From assembly GCF_900129555.1 (NCBI RefSeq), contig NZ_FQWC01000007.1, forward strand, positions 186,001 to 250,000: DNA of 64,000 bases, read 5' to 3'. Positions 60,091-64,000 of this stretch are shown here, piece after piece. The position numbers were made by a program, and so were the translations under genes. The notes below the pieces were generated by a model that saw only the letters and a program-made list of their open reading frames with translations, was not told the DNA's origin and searched no databases. This stretch comes from Flavobacterium defluvii (GTDB lineage: Bacteria > Bacteroidota > Bacteroidia > Flavobacteriales > Flavobacteriaceae). The stretch's first letter is position 1. The number at the start of each line of letters is the position of its first letter.

Positions 60091-61062
60091 ATGCCTATGC
60101 CAAACTATACTTTTGAAGATTATAAAAATGCGATTAAAGCAAAGTACGAAGAGGAAGTAAGAGGAGGATATTCAAATAATTTGAATTCTCCAACTCCAGC
60201 AAACCTTAGAAATTTGTGTCTAAAAAGGTTTAATACAAATACTAAAAAAGAAGACTTAATTATTTTTGAATCTTTTTTTGAGTTTGCGTTTGATAAAGAC
60301 AAACGAAATTTGTATGGAGATTTGGAACTAAATAAATTGACATCAGTTCAGAGGTTTCTTCTAGGTAAAACAGAAACTCCAACAGAAGATACAGTTCAAT
60401 TTTCTGCAATTTTAGTTGATTTTCAACCTAGACCTTTTTTTAAATTTATGGAAGAATTTAGAGAAGAAAATAATGAAGAAGAGAAAGAAGAGGAATTGAA
60501 AAAAGAGCTAAGAGGCACTAATTTTTCTAATGATTTATCTGAAGAAAAAAAATATGTAGATGTAAAGATAGAAGAACCAAAAAATGAAGTGCAAGAGATT
60601 TTTCCCTCAATTCCAAAATTACCTATAGTAAATGTTCCAGTAAAAAAGAGAAGAACACTTTCAGAAATAATTTATAGAAGAACAAAACCAGTTATAATTA
60701 TCACAACATTTATTTTTTCTTTAATAGCAGCAGTAATTTATTTTGCCTTTTTCCAAAAACACTGCATGCAATGGTCAGAAGATCATTATGAAGTAGTAGA
60801 TTGTTCACCAAATGAATCAGCATTAAATGAAATAATTCCTTATGATGAGAGTCTTTTAGATTTTAAGAAGCTTAAAGCCTGCGATACGACAACTTGTTTT
60901 AGAAAAAATGGAGAAGCTTTTGTGTGGTATGGAAAAAGAGGAGATGAGGTTGATTTTTTTAATAATAATGGAAATGGAAGACATCCTGAGACTAATGGGG
61001 CTTTAAGACCAGTTACATCTTATATGTTTGGAAAATATTTAAAAGGCAAACCATGTAAATAA
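60091..61062 (+). CDS. Single-pass membrane protein of unknown function
   Basis: A 323-residue protein. Residues 1-120 are cytosolic and helical, ~125-165 are a highly acidic/basic stretch, a basic patch (VKKRRTLSEIIYRRTK) precedes one membrane helix (~203-222), and the outside part has paired cysteines (HCMQWSEDHYEVVDCS, ACDTTTCFRKNG) with FVWYGKRGDEVDFF. No family recognised. Charge pattern puts the C-terminus outside. Not clearly linked to neighbours. Confidence 0.7.
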   Translation: MPMPNYTFEDYKNAIKAKYEEEVRGGYSNNLNSPTPANLRNLCLKRFNTNTKKEDLIIFESFFEFAFDKDKRNLYGDLELNKLTSVQRFLLGKTETPTEDTVQFSAILVDFQPRPFFKFMEEFREENNEEEKEEELKKELRGTNFSNDLSEEKKYVDVKIEEPKNEVQEIFPSIPKLPIVNVPVKKRRTLSEIIYRRTKPVIIITTFIFSLIAAVIYFAFFQKHCMQWSEDHYEVVDCSPNESALNEIIPYDESLLDFKKLKACDTTTCFRKNGEAFVWYGKRGDEVDFFNNNGNGRHPETNGALRPVTSYMFGKYLKGKPCK

Positions 61063-61163
61063 AATGCGATTTATGTAAAATATTCTTAAAATCATGGAAA
61101 TTTCTGTAAGATTATACTTTTAATTTAGCATTATTAAATTAATTCAATAAAAAACAAATCGAC

Positions 61164-61580
61164 ATGAAAAGTAAAAACATATTATTCGTATTAGCCTTAA
61201 GCTTGGGAATGTTTGCTACGTCTTGCAGCAACGATGATAATGAAGGAGAAACAATTATTCCGTTAGCAGGAAAATATAATCTTAGCCAGACAGGAACTAT
61301 TGTTAATGGACAAGAAGTATTAGTAGACGCTCCACAAAATCAAAGTGGATGCAGTAGAGATTATTTGGAATTAAAATTAAGTAACGCAGCTGTTATTGGT
61401 GATTACAATGGTGAAAGTTGTGCTTTAACACAAACAGAAGGAACTTACGTAAGATCTCATAATGATTTAACGATTACTATTGGTAATACTAGTTCAGTAA
61501 GCGATATCATGAATCTAACGAATAAAGAATTGAAACTTAAAGACAAAACTACTGGTGTTATTACAGTATATACCAGATAA
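61164..61580 (+). CDS. Lipocalin-like lipoprotein
   Basis: A 138-residue lipoprotein with lipobox ATSC (Cys21, MKSKNILFVLALSLGMFATSC). The mature part starts with an acidic SNDDNEGE linker and a PLAGKYNLSQTG barrel opening, with cysteines in SGCSRDYLEL and ESCALTQ that may form a disulfide. Such lipocalin-like domains are common on Bacteroidota surfaces. The function is unknown. Confidence 0.75.
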   Translation: MKSKNILFVLALSLGMFATSCSNDDNEGETIIPLAGKYNLSQTGTIVNGQEVLVDAPQNQSGCSRDYLELKLSNAAVIGDYNGESCALTQTEGTYVRSHNDLTITIGNTSSVSDIMNLTNKELKLKDKTTGVITVYTR

Positions 61581-61619
61581 CTTTGTGTAAAGTACTCCTA
61601 ATTCAAATGAATCAGGATG

Positions 61620-61657
61620 AAAACGGAAACGGCTTAGTAAAGTTGTTTCCGTTTTTT
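61620..61657. terminator. Terminator after the lipocalin-like gene
   Basis: AAACGGAAAC (61621-61630) and GTTTCCGTTT (61645-61654) with a following T run. It can serve the convergent sensor kinase as well. Confidence 0.8.
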
Positions 61658-61677
61658 TATGAATTTATTCTGGGAAA

Positions 61678-64000
61678 TTATTCCAGCGGAATATAAATGT
61701 CAAACGAAGCACCTTGATTTAGCTCGCCTGTAGCTCTGATAATTCCGTTATGGTTTTCAACGATTTTTTTTACAATGGCAAGACCAATTCCGGTTCCTTT
61801 ATACTGATCCCTTCCATGTAAACGCTGAAAAACATCAAAGATTTTTTTACTGTATTGATGTTCAAACCCAATTCCGTTGTCAGAAATAGTAAGATGCCAA
61901 TAATTAGTTTGAGGCGATAAAACTTTTTCGCCAAAGTCAGACCCTTTGGCAATTTCATTTTTTATTTTAATTATGGGCGAAATATCAGGTTTAGAAAACT
62001 TAAGCGAATTGCTGATAAGATTATAAAGCAGTTGTCTAAACTGAAACGGAATAATATTTACTTCGCCAATATCACTGCTTTCAATAATGGCATTTTTTTG
62101 TTCCAGCTCTTCTTTAAGGTCTTCTCTTACTTCATCAATAATTTTAGATAAATTCGTTTTTTCGAATATTCTTTCCTGAATATTAGTTCTCGAATACGAA
62201 AGCAAATCATTAATTAAAGTCTGCATTCGCTGTGCGGCATTTTGCATTCTTTTGAATTTGTCTTTTCCGAAATCTGATAAATTTCCAAATTCCTTGTCAA
62301 TAATCTGAGATGCAAAAGTTTGAATTTTTCTAAGCGGTTCCTGTAAATCGTGGCTCGAAATATAAGCAAAAGACTGAAGCTCTTTATTCATTTGCTCCAG
62401 TTCTGCATTTTTTTGTTCGAGTTCTAATGCATTCAATTTAATTTTGTCGTCGGCTTTCTTTTTCTCTGTTAAATCGTGTGTTACTTTAGAAAAACCAATT
62501 ACGTCATTATTTTTATTATGAACAGCCGTAATTACAACACTTGCCCAAAACAGGCTTCCATCTTTGCGCACACGCCAGCCTTGCTGTACGGCACGGCCTT
62601 GTTCTCTTGCTAAATTAAGAAGCGTATTAGGCAGATCATTTTTTTGATCTTCGGCGGTATAGAAAGCAGCAAAGTGTTTTCCTGTAATTTCCTGGGCTTT
62701 ATAGCCTTTAATTTTTTCTGCACCAACATTCCAGTTTTCCACAATTCCGTTGTGATTTAGGTATAAAATGGAATAATCCTGAACCTCTTCAACCATTAAA
62801 TGATAACGTTCTTCACTTTTCTTGAGCGATTCATACATTTGGCTGAGTTCTCTGGTTCTGGCGGTTACTTGCTGCTCTAATTCTTGGGTAAAAGCTTTTT
62901 CTGTATGAATATCTGTAAAAGAACCAACCCATTTTACAATTTTATTGTCGGCATCAAAAACAGGCTCGCCAATTACCGCGTGCCATCTGTAACTGCCATC
63001 TTTTCGTAAAATGCGAACATCAGATCTAAAAACCTGACCTGTATGCAGACTGTGGTTCCAGATTTTTATATTTTCTTTGTAATCTTCAGGATGAACCAAC
63101 GACTGCCATTCAGTATCGGCAGTTGGTTTAATTCCGGTATATTCTGTCCATTTTCGCGAAGCAAACAAACCATTTCCTTTATCATCGGTTTCCCATATTA
63201 ACTGCGGAATACTTTCTGTTAAAGAACGGAAACGTTTTTCACTTTCGGCAATCTTATTTCTGGCTTGAACTTTTTCTGTTACATCGATTATAGTGGCTCT
63301 GATTCCAGAAATACTATTATCTGTTTCGTACATTGGTGCATATTCAAAATCAATATAAAATAGATTTTCGCCATCATCGCCATTAATTAATATAGGCGAT
63401 TCGATTTCAGAATATACTTTTCCGTTTTTGTAAACTTCTTCTAAAAGTTTAGCATATTTTTGAGTAAGGAGTTCCGGGAAAATTTCGAACAGTTTTTTAC
63501 CCTGAACATCACTTTCTTTTTTCTTCCAGATATTTTTGAGTAAAGCAAGATTGGCAATTTCTACAACCATTTCAGGACCTTTTAAAATGGTTTTTGGTAC
63601 AGGAGACTGCATAACCAGATTTCGAAATCTTTTTTCACTTTCTTCTAATTCCTGCTGATGATTTTTCTCGTTTGTAATATCTCTAATGGTACCTATTAAT
63701 TTGTCAGGCTTATGGTTTTTATCATAAAAAACTTTTCCTTTTCCTTCAATCCAGTGAATGCTTTTATCATGCCATATTGTTCTGACTTCATAATGAAGAA
63801 TCCCTGTTTTAAGTGCATTTTTAAAAGCTTTATTTCGAATATGCATATCATCAGGATGCAGGTGCTGTAGCAATTGCTCGTGTGTTAGCAAAATGTCTTC
63901 GGTGTAGCCGCCAAGGATTTCAAGATAACGTTTTGAATAATGAGGTTCTTTTGTTTTTGCATTTAGTTCCCAAGTTCCTAATTCACTTGCTTCTACGATA
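61678..64000 (-). CDS. Multi-PAS sensor histidine kinase, 5' end cut
   Basis: The reading frame continues past 64000, so the start is outside the window. A short reading starting at 63891 would need a TTG codon and cuts a PAS domain. In order: a PAS domain with HPDD, three further PAS/PAC units (each opened by EKRF or EERY words, e.g. AESEKRFRSLTESIPQLIWE and KSEERYHLMVEEVQDYSI), coiled coil, DHp box SFAYISSHDLQEPLRKIQTF, and HATPase (NLISNSLKFSKP, DNGIGFEHQYSKKIFDVFQRLHG, GTGIGLAIVKKIV). Soluble, phytochrome-like kinase. Its partner is not in the window. Confidence 0.92.
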   Translation of the reverse strand, partial: IVEASELGTWELNAKTKEPHYSKRYLEILGGYTEDILLTHEQLLQHLHPDDMHIRNKAFKNALKTGILHYEVRTIWHDKSIHWIEGKGKVFYDKNHKPDKLIGTIRDITNEKNHQQELEESEKRFRNLVMQSPVPKTILKGPEMVVEIANLALLKNIWKKKESDVQGKKLFEIFPELLTQKYAKLLEEVYKNGKVYSEIESPILINGDDGENLFYIDFEYAPMYETDNSISGIRATIIDVTEKVQARNKIAESEKRFRSLTESIPQLIWETDDKGNGLFASRKWTEYTGIKPTADTEWQSLVHPEDYKENIKIWNHSLHTGQVFRSDVRILRKDGSYRWHAVIGEPVFDADNKIVKWVGSFTDIHTEKAFTQELEQQVTARTRELSQMYESLKKSEERYHLMVEEVQDYSILYLNHNGIVENWNVGAEKIKGYKAQEITGKHFAAFYTAEDQKNDLPNTLLNLAREQGRAVQQGWRVRKDGSLFWASVVITAVHNKNNDVIGFSKVTHDLTEKKKADDKIKLNALELEQKNAELEQMNKELQSFAYISSHDLQEPLRKIQTFASQIIDKEFGNLSDFGKDKFKRMQNAAQRMQTLINDLLSYSRTNIQERIFEKTNLSKIIDEVREDLKEELEQKNAIIESSDIGEVNIIPFQFRQLLYNLISNSLKFSKPDISPIIKIKNEIAKGSDFGEKVLSPQTNYWHLTISDNGIGFEHQYSKKIFDVFQRLHGRDQYKGTGIGLAIVKKIVENHNGIIRATGELNQGASFDIYIPLE

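Noticed and set aside
61093..61110. Third copy of the TTAYGGA box before the gene at 61164
   Set aside because: Only part of the inverted repeat matches and the 21-nt spacing to a -7 element is not kept.
63782..63891. TTG at 63891 as the start of the PAS kinase
   Set aside because: The frame stays open with PAS-like sequence (EASELGTWELNAKTKE) to the window edge, so the gene starts beyond 64000.

Overview
The window looks like a chromosome segment of a Flavobacterium-type member of the Bacteroidota. The DNA is AT-rich. Promoters fit the flavobacterial pattern (-33 TTG and -7 TAnnTTTG), and many short lipoproteins, 2TM-domain proteins, LytTR regulators and TPR sensor kinases are typical of that group. 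No rRNA, tRNA, CRISPR array, prophage or complete insertion sequence was seen.

Layout. 0-3.5 kb: a LytS-type kinase fused to a 2TM domain, four stand-alone 2TM proteins and a LytTR response regulator. 3.7-7.7 kb: heme A synthase, a small membrane protein, CCA-adding enzyme and YaaA. 7.9-12.5 kb: a TetR-controlled tripartite efflux operon (TetR, TolC-like, HlyD-like, DHA2-type MFS) with two tandem palindromic operators. 12.8-21.7 kb: the tryptophan operon in the order trpE-(lipoprotein)-G-D-C-F-B-(two accessory genes)-trpA. It is preceded by an apparent transcription attenuator: a 14-codon leader with three consecutive Trp codons, a terminator, and a competing pairing. 21.8-25 kb: a secreted beta-helix-like protein and a MarR-nitroreductase-YceI operon with twin palindromic operators. 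25.4-28.6 kb: a sulfur-handling group (metallo-beta-lactamase/rhodanese fusion, two YeeE/YedE half-transporters, GNAT). 28.8-32.2 kb: an HD hydrolase and cytochrome bd oxidase. 32.6-33.5 kb: a candidate Panacea (DUF4065) toxin-antitoxin pair with a membrane effector. 33.5-36 kb: TauE/SafE, Crp/Fnr and a rhodanese. 36-42.8 kb: GapN, an M1 peptidase, a paralogous pair of TPR-like secreted proteins around an ACT protein, GNAT, and a small secreted protein. 43-48.7 kb: a complete RND efflux operon. 48.8-51.5 kb: lipoproteins and a GH1 beta-glucosidase.

50.8-59.7 kb is the most unusual region. A TPR lipoprotein kinase and LuxR-type regulator are followed by a PIN-like protein whose C-terminus was copied from that regulator. 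Next comes a compact five-gene operon (DUF4177-like, YidD-like, TerB-like, coiled-coil membrane protein, VWA-like lipoprotein), then a stand-alone HsdR-N-type PD-(D/E)XK protein. The five-gene operon and the HsdR-N gene share a conserved upstream box, an inverted repeat TTAYGGA-N2-TCCRTAA placed 21 nt before a -7 element, so they are probably co-regulated. 60-64 kb holds a single-pass membrane protein, a small lipoprotein and a multi-PAS hybrid-type sensor kinase cut by the window edge.

Intergenic DNA is rich in dispersed inverted repeats of several word families. It also holds three copies of a structured element whose stems covary, possibly the Flavo-1 RNA motif. Almost every spacer in the trp operon carries a different hairpin family.
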